This document shows positions 10,252-19,355 of a stretch of DNA of 32,491 bases, piece by piece (within the stretch, counting starts at the first letter, position 1; every line of letters begins with the position of its first letter). The stretch covers positions 1-32,491 of the forward strand of contig LKMK01000005.1 in the NCBI GenBank assembly GCA_001563805.1, given 5' to 3'. This stretch comes from Natrialbaceae archaeon B1-Br10_E2g2. Lineage in GTDB: Archaea > Halobacteriota > Halobacteria > Halobacteriales > Natrialbaceae. The translations under genes and the position numbers were made by a program. Under the pieces are notes generated by a model that did not search any database, had not been told where the DNA came from, and saw only the letters and a list, made by a program, of their open reading frames with translations.

Positions 10252-10538
10252 ACTCGGATACGCGGACGATGGAACGGCAGCACCTTAAATCGTCACCTCG
10301 CCTGGACGACGTCAGCGGCCCGTTCGGCCGTTAGGCTCTTGTATGGGTTCGCTGGCTCGAGTGACCGCGCGTCGGCGAGGCGTTCTCGAGGTGCACCCGG
10401 GACCCCCGCCGCTCGATCGGTAGTCACCGGCGTTCGGTCGGGCCTCGGACGGGCGCGGTGCGTCGAACCCGTCCCGATCGATCCGGTCTCGATAGCGTGT
10501 CAAAGAATACTTAGCCACAGCACCGTTTTGTTTCGTCA

Positions 10539-11798
10539 ATGAGCCAGGAGGCCGAACGAGAGCAATCCGACCGGAAGAAGTACGAATTCCGGAAGGTCAT
10601 CGAAGACCTCAAAAACTACGAGGGCTCCGGGACCCAACTCGTGACGATCTACGTACCTGAGGATCGACAGGTCAGTGACGTCGTCGCCCACGTCACCCAG
10701 GAACACAGCGAGGCGGCCAACATCAAGTCGAAACAGACCCGAACGAACGTCCAGGACGCCCTGACGAGCATCAAAGACCGACTCCGGTACTACGACACCT
10801 ACCCGCCGGAGAACGGGATGGTGCTCTTCTCCGGTGCGGTCGACTCCGGCGGCGGCCAGACCGAAATGGTCACCAACGTTCTGGAAAGCCCGCCCCAGCC
10901 CGTCGAGTCCTTCCGCTATCACTGCGATTCTGACTTTCTCACCGAACCGCTCGAGGAGATGCTCGCGGACAAGGGCCTCTACGGCCTCGTGGTTCTCGAC
11001 CGGCGCGAGGCCAACGTCGGCTGGCTCAAGGGCAAACGCATCGAGCCCGTCAAATCCGCCTCCTCGCTCGTTCCCGGCAAACAGCGAAAGGGTGGTCAGT
11101 CCGCCCAGCGATTCGCCCGACTGCGCCTCGAGGCGATCGACAACTTCTACCAGGAGGTCGCGGGGATGGCTAACGATCTGTTCGTCCCGAAACGACACGA
11201 ACTCGACGGCATCCTCGTCGGCGGTCCGTCGCCCACCAAAGACGAGTTCCTCGACGGAGACTACCTCCACCACGAGATCCAGGACAACGTCATCGGCAAG
11301 TTCGACGTCGCCTACACCGACGAGTCGGGGCTGAAAGACCTCGTCGACAACGCCGAAGACGCGCTGGCCGACGCCGAGGTGATGAAAGACAAGCAGGTGA
11401 TGGAGGAGTTCTTCGAGGAGCTCAACGCGGGCGAGCTCGCGACCTACGGCTTCGAGCAGACCCGCGAGAACCTCGTGATGGGGTCTGTCGACCGGCTGCT
11501 CATCAGCGAGGACCTCCGGAAGGACGTCATCAGTTACGCCTGTACGGAGTGTGGGAACACCGACCGCGAGGTGCTCGACCGTCGCAAGTCGACGCCCGAA
11601 CACACCTGCAGTGCGTGTGGCGCCGAGGTCGAGGCGACCGACGAGGACCGCGAGGACGCCATCGACCACCTCATCGAGATCGCCGAACAGCGCGGCACCG
11701 AGACCAAGTTCATCTCGACCGACTTCGAGAAGGGCGAACAGCTCTACAACGCCTTCGGCGGCTTCGCCGGGCTCCTGCGGTACAACACCGGCGTCTAA
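10539..11798 (+). CDS. prf1: Peptide chain release factor aRF1
   Basis: NIKSKQTR (NIKS), GKQRKGGQSAQRF (GGQ), CTECGN...CSACGAE zinc site. Confidence 0.96.
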   Translation: MSQEAEREQSDRKKYEFRKVIEDLKNYEGSGTQLVTIYVPEDRQVSDVVAHVTQEHSEAANIKSKQTRTNVQDALTSIKDRLRYYDTYPPENGMVLFSGAVDSGGGQTEMVTNVLESPPQPVESFRYHCDSDFLTEPLEEMLADKGLYGLVVLDRREANVGWLKGKRIEPVKSASSLVPGKQRKGGQSAQRFARLRLEAIDNFYQEVAGMANDLFVPKRHELDGILVGGPSPTKDEFLDGDYLHHEIQDNVIGKFDVAYTDESGLKDLVDNAEDALADAEVMKDKQVMEEFFEELNAGELATYGFEQTRENLVMGSVDRLLISEDLRKDVISYACTECGNTDREVLDRRKSTPEHTCSACGAEVEATDEDREDAIDHLIEIAEQRGTETKFISTDFEKGEQLYNAFGGFAGLLRYNTGV

Positions 11799-11842
11799 AC
11801 GCGCTTCTGGTCTGTTTTTTCTTTCGAGATCGATCGCGTCGA

Positions 11843-12088
11843 TCAGAGCGTTCCGCGGAGATAGACCGCTTCGTCGGTGATCTTCTCGATGCTCCCCTCG
11901 TCGAGCGGGTGGGCACCGGCCGTCGGATCTCCCCAGCCCAGTTTGGCCTTGATCGTATCCAGGATGCTCGGGTTGGGATCGACGTAGCCGCGTCCGTCCT
12001 CGACGTCGACGATGCGTCCGACCGGGGTCCCGTCGGTGTTCAGTACGCGTTTTCCCTCGTCGTCTTTCGTGAGCTGCTCTCGAGTCAT
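11843..12088 (-). CDS. PRC-barrel-like small protein
   Basis: MTREQLTKDDEGKRVLNTDGTPVGRIVDVEDGRGYVDPNPSILDTIKAKLGWGDPTAGAHPLDEGSIEKITDEAVYLRGTL; start ATG at 12088. Confidence 0.75.
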   Translation of the reverse strand: MTREQLTKDDEGKRVLNTDGTPVGRIVDVEDGRGYVDPNPSILDTIKAKLGWGDPTAGAHPLDEGSIEKITDEAVYLRGTL

Positions 12089-12374
12089 GGCTGGTCGGCA
12101 GTGTCGACGACGGCTCGAGCGGGCTGGCAGGTGACCGCCGTCGCTGCTCTCTCGGACGGAGAAGGGCCGGCCACGATATAAAGTGGCAAAATCGTTGTCA
12201 CGGGATACGGACTGTTTCTCCCGGTCACGCCGGTAGGCCGTCCCTAGCCGAGTCGAAACGACCGGCAACCACTGCCTATCCGCAATTCTCGTACCCGGTT
12301 CCCGGGTCGACGCTGCGGCGCAATCGTTCACAACAGAAGGGTTATGACGCTAGTCGCGTATTACCACTCGATCA

Positions 12375-13124
12375 ATGGCCGACTGCCACGTTGCCGTCGA
12401 CGATCCCCGGATCACCGGCCGCTTCTCTCGCCGGCTCCCCGGAGCGTCGGCCAACCTGACCCTCCTCGGTGTCGTCCACGACCACCCGGCGAGCGTCGGA
12501 CGCGTCGAACGCGTCCTCGAGTCGACCGACTCCGACGTGCTGGCCCTCGAGTTACCTCCCGCGGCAGTGCCCCTTTACCGGGCCTACGCTCGAGACGGTG
12601 ACCCGGATGAGTCTCCCCGCTTCGGCGGCGAGATGAGCGCGGCGATCCGTGCCGCCCCCGACGCCGACGTCGTGGGGATCGACGCGCCGAACTGGTCGTT
12701 TCTGCGACGGCTCGTGACCCGACTGGTTGCCGACCGCGTTCGGCCGTCGACGGCGCGTCGCGTCGTCTCGAGCCTCGGCGGGGCGACCCGGGAGGCGCTC
12801 GCCTGCCGGATCGCAGCCACCCTCACGCACGCGACGTCGACGACAGTGGTTCGCGACGACCCCATCGAGTACGACTGCTCGCACGACGATCCGCCGGCCG
12901 AACAGGCCGCCCACGAGCGGGCCCACGTCGCCACCGTCCAGGCGTTGCTCGGGAGCGTCGACACGGACGGGACGGCCCTCGCCTACCGGGACGAGACGCG
13001 AGAGCGGTGTATGATCGAGCGCCTCGAGTCGCTTCGGACCCGCGGTGACGTCGTCGCCGTCGTCGGGATCGACCACCTCGAGGCGCTCGAGGCGGCACTG
13101 AGCGCCGACGCTCTCGAATCGTAG
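12375..13124 (+). CDS. TraB-like family protein
   Basis: LTLLGVVHDHPASVGRVERVLESTDSDVLALELPPAA ... VVAVVGIDHLEALEAAL resembles the TraB/PrgY pattern. Confidence 0.65.
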   Translation: MADCHVAVDDPRITGRFSRRLPGASANLTLLGVVHDHPASVGRVERVLESTDSDVLALELPPAAVPLYRAYARDGDPDESPRFGGEMSAAIRAAPDADVVGIDAPNWSFLRRLVTRLVADRVRPSTARRVVSSLGGATREALACRIAATLTHATSTTVVRDDPIEYDCSHDDPPAEQAAHERAHVATVQALLGSVDTDGTALAYRDETRERCMIERLESLRTRGDVVAVVGIDHLEALEAALSADALES

Positions 13125-13228
13125 CCTCGCGGGTTGTCGAGTACCGTACGGAACAGACGGCGCGAAAGGAGTACGGCCGAGCACCGATTCGCTTCGACTG
13201 CGACCGCACGCTGTGTAGTCGGTCCTGT

Positions 13229-13543
13229 TCACTCCGCACTCGCTCCGCCCGATGACGATTCGTCGTCGACGTCGGTGACGATAACGAAGGTACAGGAGCC
13301 GCACTCGCAGCGATCGCTTCCGATCGGCTGGACTTTGCCAGTAGGCCACTGTCGTGCTGCATACACGGCACCACACTCAGTACAGCTGGCGAGTTCTCTG
13401 CTGACGTCGTCCCTGTTCGCCATCTCTTGGTAGAGTTGACGCAATATTCCTCGAATGACTCCTTCTATTTGCCGATCTGTCGGCGTCCACTCGGGTCGAT
13501 TCGGTACTGACTGGCAGGAGTCGGCGAACGTCGCCTCCGGCAA
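13229..13543 (-). CDS. Small zinc-ribbon hypothetical protein
   Basis: ASCTECGAVYAARQWPTGKVQPIGSDRCECGSCTFVIV: CxxC...CxCGxC. Confidence 0.6.
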   Translation of the reverse strand: MPEATFADSCQSVPNRPEWTPTDRQIEGVIRGILRQLYQEMANRDDVSRELASCTECGAVYAARQWPTGKVQPIGSDRCECGSCTFVIVTDVDDESSSGGASAE

Positions 13544-13619
13544 TCGAACCTGTCGTGTCGATCCGAACCGGGGACGTGAGAGGGGGTAGAAACCAGAAGA
13601 TAGCGTTCGAATCCGATTC

Positions 13620-13934
13620 TCACCGACGGACCGGCGGTTCGACGGTAATCTCTCCGTCGGCGGTCACCGTCACGTAGTGGTCCTCGACGACGAACGAGAG
13701 GTGGCCGCCGGTTCGCGGGGTACCGTCGTACTTGGGGCGGAAGATGTCGTCGAGCGCGTCCGGGTCGATGGCGTCGTATAGCGAGACGCGCCCGTCGGTC
13801 GGGTCGAGACCCATGCAGTCGGCCAGCGCGTGCACCACGGTGGTGCTCAGCGTCGCCGGCCCGTCGGGGTCGTGAACGGCACGATAGATCGCTCGAGACT
13901 GTGGCTGCGGTGTCGAAGTCGGATGTCCGTGCAT
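13620..13934 (-). CDS. HalOD1 output domain protein
   Basis: SRAIYRAVHDPDGPATLSTTVVHALADCMGLDPTDGRVSLYDAIDPDALDDIFRP...GHLSFVVEDHYVTVTADGEITV matches HalOD1 pattern; ATG at 13934. Confidence 0.85.
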   Translation of the reverse strand: MHGHPTSTPQPQSRAIYRAVHDPDGPATLSTTVVHALADCMGLDPTDGRVSLYDAIDPDALDDIFRPKYDGTPRTGGHLSFVVEDHYVTVTADGEITVEPPVRR

Positions 13935-14296
13935 AACGATTACGTCGTGAGAATCACTCGCTGACGATATTAAAAGTCTATTCGTTACGTACCGACGTAT
14001 TTTCACCGAAACGGCGGTTCTCGACGGGGATATCGGAAGAATCGCCTTCAATTGTCCAGCAGTTAAATCCGGGGTGCTATCGCACCAACTGCACCGATTC
14101 ACACACTGATCGCCGATTCGTCTGGCGATCGGGTGTGCACTGACGTGCAGCGGCTACTATACTGGCCGGTGCTCGAGTCGATCGGCGCCACCGTCGCGGC
14201 GAGCGCCGTCACGAGAGTCGTTCCCGCCGGCCGTCACTCGTCGATATCCATGGAGTCTCCGCACCCGTCGTCCCCTCGACGAGGGGCCTGCGGCGG

Positions 14297-14620
14297 TCAC
14301 CGACGCAGCGCCGAGACGCAGTGCCAGCAGTACGTGAACGCCGGATCGGCCGCGTTCTCCGCGCCGCAGTGGTGACAGCTGATCGACTCGCCGGCGACCT
14401 CGTGTTCCTCCTCCGGGGGGCCGATGTCGCCGCTGTCGTCAGTTGCGACGGCGTACCGATCGGACTCCGGCGAGGCGTGGGGCCGGGCCCGGTTAGGATC
14501 GGCGAACGCCGGGCTCGCCGTCCCGTCGTCTTCGTCGCGACGGACGTACACGTAGTACAGTACCAGATGAAGCAGGGCGAACAGCACCACGTACCCGATG
14601 AGCCAACCCCAGAGCTCCAT
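14297..14620 (-). CDS. Membrane-anchored zinc-ribbon protein (DUF7577-like)
   Basis: MELWGWLIGYVVLFALLHLVLYYVYVRRDEDD... ISCHHCGAENAADPAFTYCWHCVSAL. Confidence 0.7.
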   Translation of the reverse strand: MELWGWLIGYVVLFALLHLVLYYVYVRRDEDDGTASPAFADPNRARPHASPESDRYAVATDDSGDIGPPEEEHEVAGESISCHHCGAENAADPAFTYCWHCVSALRR

Positions 14621-14786
14621 CGCTGTGTTATACGTTCTCAAGGGACTTGGGTGTTCCCCGACTCATACTGTCCGTTGTAATTCGTTACCGGTGACCGCTC
14701 CCTCGATCGAGCGACCACTGGTACCACGACACAACAGACCGCATAAACCAGCGATAGTGTTTCGATCAGGTGACTTACCGGAGTGA

Positions 14787-15674
14787 CTACAGGTCGCGTC
14801 CGAACTCGTCGAAGACCTCCAGATCCTCGGGGAGGTCGTACTCGATGCGCCGTTCCTCCTGGCGGTTGACGCCGGCATCCTCGAGGGGCGTCGCGACGTC
14901 CTCCCAGCCGGGTTTGATCTTGACGCTCTTTGCGGGCGTGCCGATGGCGATGTGGTGGGCGGGCACGTCGTGCTGGACGATTCCTCGAGCGCCGACGATG
15001 GCGTTCTCGCCGATCTTACAGCCCGCACGGATCATCGCATCGTAGGTGAGTCGGACGTCGTCCTCGACGATCGTGTGGTAGTTGCGGACCTCGGTCTGGT
15101 CGACGACGTCGTGGTCGTGGCTGTAGACGTGGACGCCGTCGGAGATCGAGACCCGGTCGCCGATGGTCAGCGTTCCGCGGTCGTCAAGGTGGACGTCGTC
15201 GTGGATCACGACATTGTCGCCGACCGTGATGTTGTGGCCATAGGTGAACGTGATCCCCTTGAAAAAGCGGCAGTTCTCCCCGCACGCCTCGAAGAGGTGG
15301 CCTGCGAGCATCCGTCGGAATCGCAGCGCGAACTCGACGTTGTCCGCGATCGGCAGGCTATCGAACTGGCGCCAGAGCCACTGGAGGTGTTTCGAGCGGC
15401 GGAACTTCTCTTCGTCCTTCTCGGCGTAGTACTCGCTTTCGAGCGTCGTGTTGCACGGATCGTAACTCTGGAGACGGACGCGCTCGGCCGCCGAGACGTC
15501 GGCACCAGCCTGCCAGCGTTCGTAGGCGTCCCGGTCGCCGGAGAGGTCGAGCAGGACGTCCTCGACGACGGCACAGGTGTCCTCGTCGCCCGCCAGCCGT
15601 CGGTCGACCTCGTCGATGAACTCGCGCATCCCCGATTCCGCCTCGTCGGGGAGCGAGACGTACCGCTTTGTCAT
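14787..15674 (-). CDS. Acyltransferase with left-handed beta-helix (hexapeptide repeats)
   Basis: ITVGDNVVIHDDVHLDDRGTLTIGDRVSISDGVHVYSHDHD...KIGENAIVGARGIVQHDVPAHHIAIGTPAKSVKI. Confidence 0.88.
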   Translation of the reverse strand: MTKRYVSLPDEAESGMREFIDEVDRRLAGDEDTCAVVEDVLLDLSGDRDAYERWQAGADVSAAERVRLQSYDPCNTTLESEYYAEKDEEKFRRSKHLQWLWRQFDSLPIADNVEFALRFRRMLAGHLFEACGENCRFFKGITFTYGHNITVGDNVVIHDDVHLDDRGTLTIGDRVSISDGVHVYSHDHDVVDQTEVRNYHTIVEDDVRLTYDAMIRAGCKIGENAIVGARGIVQHDVPAHHIAIGTPAKSVKIKPGWEDVATPLEDAGVNRQEERRIEYDLPEDLEVFDEFGRDL

Positions 15675-15863
15675 ATGGCGTGGTATAGCCCGCTGCATTG
15701 ATAGGGGTTCGGTTGTGCGTCCGTTTCGCCGGCGTCTTCCCGGTGACGTCACCGTTACCGGCCTCGAGTCGGCGGTCCCCTCCGACTGTCTGCTGTACCG
15801 ATTTACCGGCCCGGCCGCAGGACTGCTCGCGGTCGGGCCGGAACTGACGTACAGTCGTCCGTC

Positions 15864-16073
15864 TCACGGCTGTTCGGCCTGCCACCTCGAGAGTAGCCAG
15901 GCCGGGAGCGCGATCGAGGCGGTCACCAGCCCTGCGGCGACCACCCCCGTCCCGATCGTCAGCCGTCGGGGCCCGACGTCGAACCGGAGCGTCGCGAGGA
16001 CCGCGACGGCGACGGCCGCGAGGAGAACGGCGGCCAACACCCGCTCCGGCGGCCACCGGCGAGGGTCGCTCAT
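15864..16073 (-). CDS. Small two-TM membrane protein
   Basis: MSDPRRWPPERVLAAVLLAAVAVAVLATLRFDVGPRRLTIGTGVVAAGLVTASIALPAWLLSRWQAEQP; ATG at 16073. Confidence 0.65.
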   Translation of the reverse strand: MSDPRRWPPERVLAAVLLAAVAVAVLATLRFDVGPRRLTIGTGVVAAGLVTASIALPAWLLSRWQAEQP

Positions 16074-16174
16074 ACCGCTGCTTCGGTCGCCGCTGATTTC
16101 AACGGTTCGACGTAGCGTCCGGAACGACGGACGATTCGCATGATTTATTACCTGACTTTCTGCGATAGGTGAGT

Positions 16175-16204
16175 ATGACACACGAGGCGGTGAGTGGCGA
16201 ATGA
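16175..16204 (+). other. Putative 9-codon leader ORF (MTHEAVSGE) overlapping the downstream start by ATGA
   Basis: ATGACACACGAGGCGGTGAGTGGCGAATGA; TGA overlaps the transporter ATG at 16201; AT-rich GATTTATTAC about 30 nt upstream. Confidence 0.4.
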
Positions 16205-17187
16205 GTTGGATCGACACCCTAGAGCGCATCGGACAGTTTACGAGCAAATACTTCGTCGTCTGGGTGCTGTTATTCTCCGCCGTTGCCCTCTACACGCCGG
16301 GGACGTTCGTCCCGATCGGCGATCACATCCCCCTGTTGCTCGGTCTCGTCATGCTCGGGATGGGGCTGACGCTCACGCCTGCGGACTTCCGGCGGATCCT
16401 CGAGCGCCCTCGCGACGTCCTGATCGGCTCGGTCGCCCAGTGGGTGTTGATGCCGGCGTTCGCGTACGGGCTGGTCGTCGTCCTCGGACTGCCGTGGGAG
16501 ATCGGCGTCGGGCTGATCCTCGTCGGCGCCGCGCCGGGCGGGACGGCCTCGAACGTGATGACGTACCTCGGTCGCGGTGACGTGGCGCTGTCGGTGACGA
16601 TCACCTCGGTGACGACGATCGCCGCGCCGCTCGTGATGCCGGCGTGGGTGGTCTTACTCGCCGGCGAGCAGATCACGGTCACGTTCGCCGAGATGGCCCA
16701 GGAGATCGTCCTCATCGTCCTGATCCCCGTCGTCGCCGGACTGGTCCTCCGATACGTCCTCGATACCTACGCGCCGACGGCAGCGAAGGTCGGCCTGTCG
16801 ATCTTCCCCGCGATCAGCGTCGCCGCCATCGTGGCCATCGTCGCGGCCGTCGTCGGCCTCAACGTCGAGGAGATCCTCACCGCCAGCGCGATCGTGCTGG
16901 TCGCGGTCGTCCTGCACAACGGGCTGGGGCTGGGCGCCGGCTACGGCGTCGGCTATCTGACGGGTATGAGCGAGGACCGGGCGCGTGCCTGTGCGTTCGA
17001 GGTCGGCCTCCAGAACAGCGGGCTCGCGGTCGCGATCGCCGTCGCGTTCTTCGATCCCCTCGCAGCGCTCGTTCCGGCGCTGTTCAGCGTCTGGCACAAC
17101 GTCTCCGGGCCCGCGCTCGCGACGTACTTCACCCGGATCGACGGCGAACCCGTCTCGGAGTACGAACCGGGAATCACCTCAGACTGA
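16201..17187 (+). CDS. Bile acid:sodium symporter (BASS) family transporter
   Basis: LLLGLVMLGMGLTLTPADFRRIL...GLILVGAAPGGTASNVMTYLGRGDVALSVTITSVTTIAAPLVMP...GLQNSGLAVAIA. Confidence 0.92.
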   Translation: MSWIDTLERIGQFTSKYFVVWVLLFSAVALYTPGTFVPIGDHIPLLLGLVMLGMGLTLTPADFRRILERPRDVLIGSVAQWVLMPAFAYGLVVVLGLPWEIGVGLILVGAAPGGTASNVMTYLGRGDVALSVTITSVTTIAAPLVMPAWVVLLAGEQITVTFAEMAQEIVLIVLIPVVAGLVLRYVLDTYAPTAAKVGLSIFPAISVAAIVAIVAAVVGLNVEEILTASAIVLVAVVLHNGLGLGAGYGVGYLTGMSEDRARACAFEVGLQNSGLAVAIAVAFFDPLAALVPALFSVWHNVSGPALATYFTRIDGEPVSEYEPGITSD

Positions 17188-17257
17188 TCGCCGCCCGGTT
17201 CCGGACGGTTTTCGTTCGCTTTCGCGTGATAGTTCATCGAACGAGAACCAAATTCGA

Positions 17258-17301
17258 ATACCCTTATACGATTTTAATCTTCTTCCCCATACCCTTATAC
17301 G
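17258..17301 (+). promoter_or_regulatory. Two exact copies of ATACCCTTATACG (17258-17270, 17289-17301), promoter-proximal
   Basis: 13/13 identical direct repeats at 31-nt period; downstream copy about 30 nt before the ATG at 17327, the expected TATA position for a leaderless transcript. Confidence 0.55.
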
Positions 17302-17326
17302 GTTGTTTGGTGTGCTATAAGAAAGC

Positions 17327-17779
17327 ATGAACGAAGTCACGCACGTCCAGAAGGCGTGTGCGTACGTCACCCGATCGACGGGCGAACTGCTCGTCTTCGA
17401 GGGACCGGGCCACGACGGCCTCCAGATCCCGAAAGGCACCCTCGAGCCCGGCGAGTCGCCCCGCGAGGCGCTCCACCGGGAGGTCCTCGAGGAGACGGGG
17501 CTCGGGACGTTGAACGGCGTCTCCCATCTGACCACTGACGTCTGGACCCGCCGCCGATCGAAACGCTACGTCCGCCACTTCTTTCACGCGACGGTGCACG
17601 AGCCCCGCGATCGGTGGACACACGTCGTCACCGACGGCGGCGACGAACACGGTTCCGAGTTCGAACTGTCCTGGGTCGCCCCGCCGACCGCGTCTGACTT
17701 CGCACTCGACCTCGACGACTACCTCCCGCTGTTGCCGACCGTCCCGTCGGCGGAGGCGGTCTCGAGTTACTCCGATTGA
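17327..17779 (+). CDS. NUDIX hydrolase
   Basis: GTLEPGESPREALHREVLEETGL Nudix box. Confidence 0.88.
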   Translation: MNEVTHVQKACAYVTRSTGELLVFEGPGHDGLQIPKGTLEPGESPREALHREVLEETGLGTLNGVSHLTTDVWTRRRSKRYVRHFFHATVHEPRDRWTHVVTDGGDEHGSEFELSWVAPPTASDFALDLDDYLPLLPTVPSAEAVSSYSD

Positions 17780-17780
17780 G

Positions 17781-19205
17781 TCACTTCGAAAGCGCCCGTT
17801 CGACCGCCTCGGCGACGGTTCGCGCTTTGTCGGCCAGCTCCCTCGAGAGGACGCCGTCGTCGACGGCAGCCTCGAGTTCGTCCGCGTCGACGACCGCGAC
17901 GGAGCCGTCGGGTCGGCGGATCACGTCGACGTAGAGGTCGACGTAGCGAGCACAGTCGGGAAAGAGTTCGACGGGCGTACAGACGTTGACGTACGTTCCT
18001 TTCGACCCGCCGTCGGCGCTTTTGTACGTCGTCGGGTACCACCACCGCCCCTCGCGGAACCTCGTGACGGCGACGTCGCCGTCTTCCTTGGGCGTTCCGA
18101 GGGCGTCGTAGCTGCCGCCGGCGTGCATCGACCGCTCGAGCGTGATCGTGCCGTCGGTCCCCCACTCGGTGACCTCGCCGGTTCCGAGTGAGATGTAGCG
18201 GCCGTCGGGCTTGCCGTGGCCGATCTCGAGGCGGTCGCCTTCGGTGGGGCCGAACTGCCGCGAGACGGCGGCGAAGGGGAACTCGGATTCGCCGGGGGAG
18301 TCACAGACGGCCTCGGCGAAGTCGACTGCCGCGCTGGCCGCGCGGTCGGCGGCCTTGATCCGGTGGTGGCCGGCCATCGTCGTCTCGACCGCCCGCCGAG
18401 CGTCGTCCAGCGCGAGCCGTGACTCGCGACCGAACCAGTACCAGTCGGTCCGCCGCTGGGCGACGAGTCGACCGGGTTCGCCTGGCTCGTCCGGGGCGTC
18501 TTCGAGCGCACCGTCGAGGGCTTCGGCTCGGTCGGCGGCGCGCTCGAGGGCGGCACCCATGGCCTCGAGGTCGGCGTCGGCGGCCGCGTGCTGCCAGCGG
18601 ACGCCCCAGCCGTCGGGGACGTCGACCGAGAGCAGGTCGGTCATCCCGACCAGTTCCTCGGCCGCGGGGCCGCTCATCGCGGCGGAGACGCCGGTTCGGT
18701 CCCGCGAGAGCGTACAGAGCCCACCCTCGACCTCGAGGATGGGCTCGACGAGCGGCCGGTCGTCGTCCCACGGGGGCGTCGGCTCGCCGATCCGGACGCG
18801 GTAGCGGTCGCCCGAATCGACGTAGCCGTCGACGTCGTCGTATCTGAGATAGCCCCGGCGGCCGTCGCCGAGGTCGACGACCGCCCCGCTGCCGCCCGCC
18901 GCCTCGAGCACTTCGGCGTCGTAGACGGCGCCGCGAGCGACGTCGCCGCCCCAGTGGAAGGTGTCGATCGCGAGCGTCGCGAGGTCGTCGGCGACCGACT
19001 CGACGGCCTCGGGATCGCCCGACACTTCGAGTCCCTGTCGGTCCCGGCTCGTCCAGATCGAGACGTCGGCCGGCGCGACGGTGAACGCGTCGTCGTCGAA
19101 CCGCTCGCGGATCGGTTCCGAGGCCTGAACCACCTCGAGGCCGGCGCCGTTCAGCAGCTGCGTCACCGCCGTCGCGTAGATGCCCCGAACGCGTACCCTC
19201 GTCAT
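17781..19205 (-). CDS. FAU-1/AU-1-type RNA-binding protein, RNase E/G-like with DUF402 domain
   Basis: MTRVRVRGIYATAVTQLLNGAGLEVVQASEPIRERF ... DUF402-like C-terminus (WYPTTYKSADGGSKGTYVNVCTPVELFPDCARYVDLYVDVIRRPDG); ATG at 19205, upstream part of the 952-aa ORF is spurious. Confidence 0.8.
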   Translation of the reverse strand: MTRVRVRGIYATAVTQLLNGAGLEVVQASEPIRERFDDDAFTVAPADVSIWTSRDRQGLEVSGDPEAVESVADDLATLAIDTFHWGGDVARGAVYDAEVLEAAGGSGAVVDLGDGRRGYLRYDDVDGYVDSGDRYRVRIGEPTPPWDDDRPLVEPILEVEGGLCTLSRDRTGVSAAMSGPAAEELVGMTDLLSVDVPDGWGVRWQHAAADADLEAMGAALERAADRAEALDGALEDAPDEPGEPGRLVAQRRTDWYWFGRESRLALDDARRAVETTMAGHHRIKAADRAASAAVDFAEAVCDSPGESEFPFAAVSRQFGPTEGDRLEIGHGKPDGRYISLGTGEVTEWGTDGTITLERSMHAGGSYDALGTPKEDGDVAVTRFREGRWWYPTTYKSADGGSKGTYVNVCTPVELFPDCARYVDLYVDVIRRPDGSVAVVDADELEAAVDDGVLSRELADKARTVAEAVERALSK

Positions 19206-19355
19206 GGCTGACCGCTTCGTCCGGCACCCCTTTGTGAATTCCGAGTCGTGACAGGTCGACCACTCTCGACGGTGACCGCCCAAACCCGAGCCTGGCGGCG
19301 CTTGCGTCGGGGCTGGTGGCGAACGCTTACTGGCCCGGAGGCCTAACGTCCCGGC

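Noticed and set aside
10252-10538. Possible tRNA or small RNA in the minD/prf1 intergenic gap
   Set aside because: No T-loop or acceptor-stem pattern found by eye; ORFs there are unconvincing.
14108-14130. GATCGCC-N9-GGCGATC inverted repeat
   Set aside because: A 7-bp stem with no T-tract; too weak in this GC-rich background to call a terminator or regulator.
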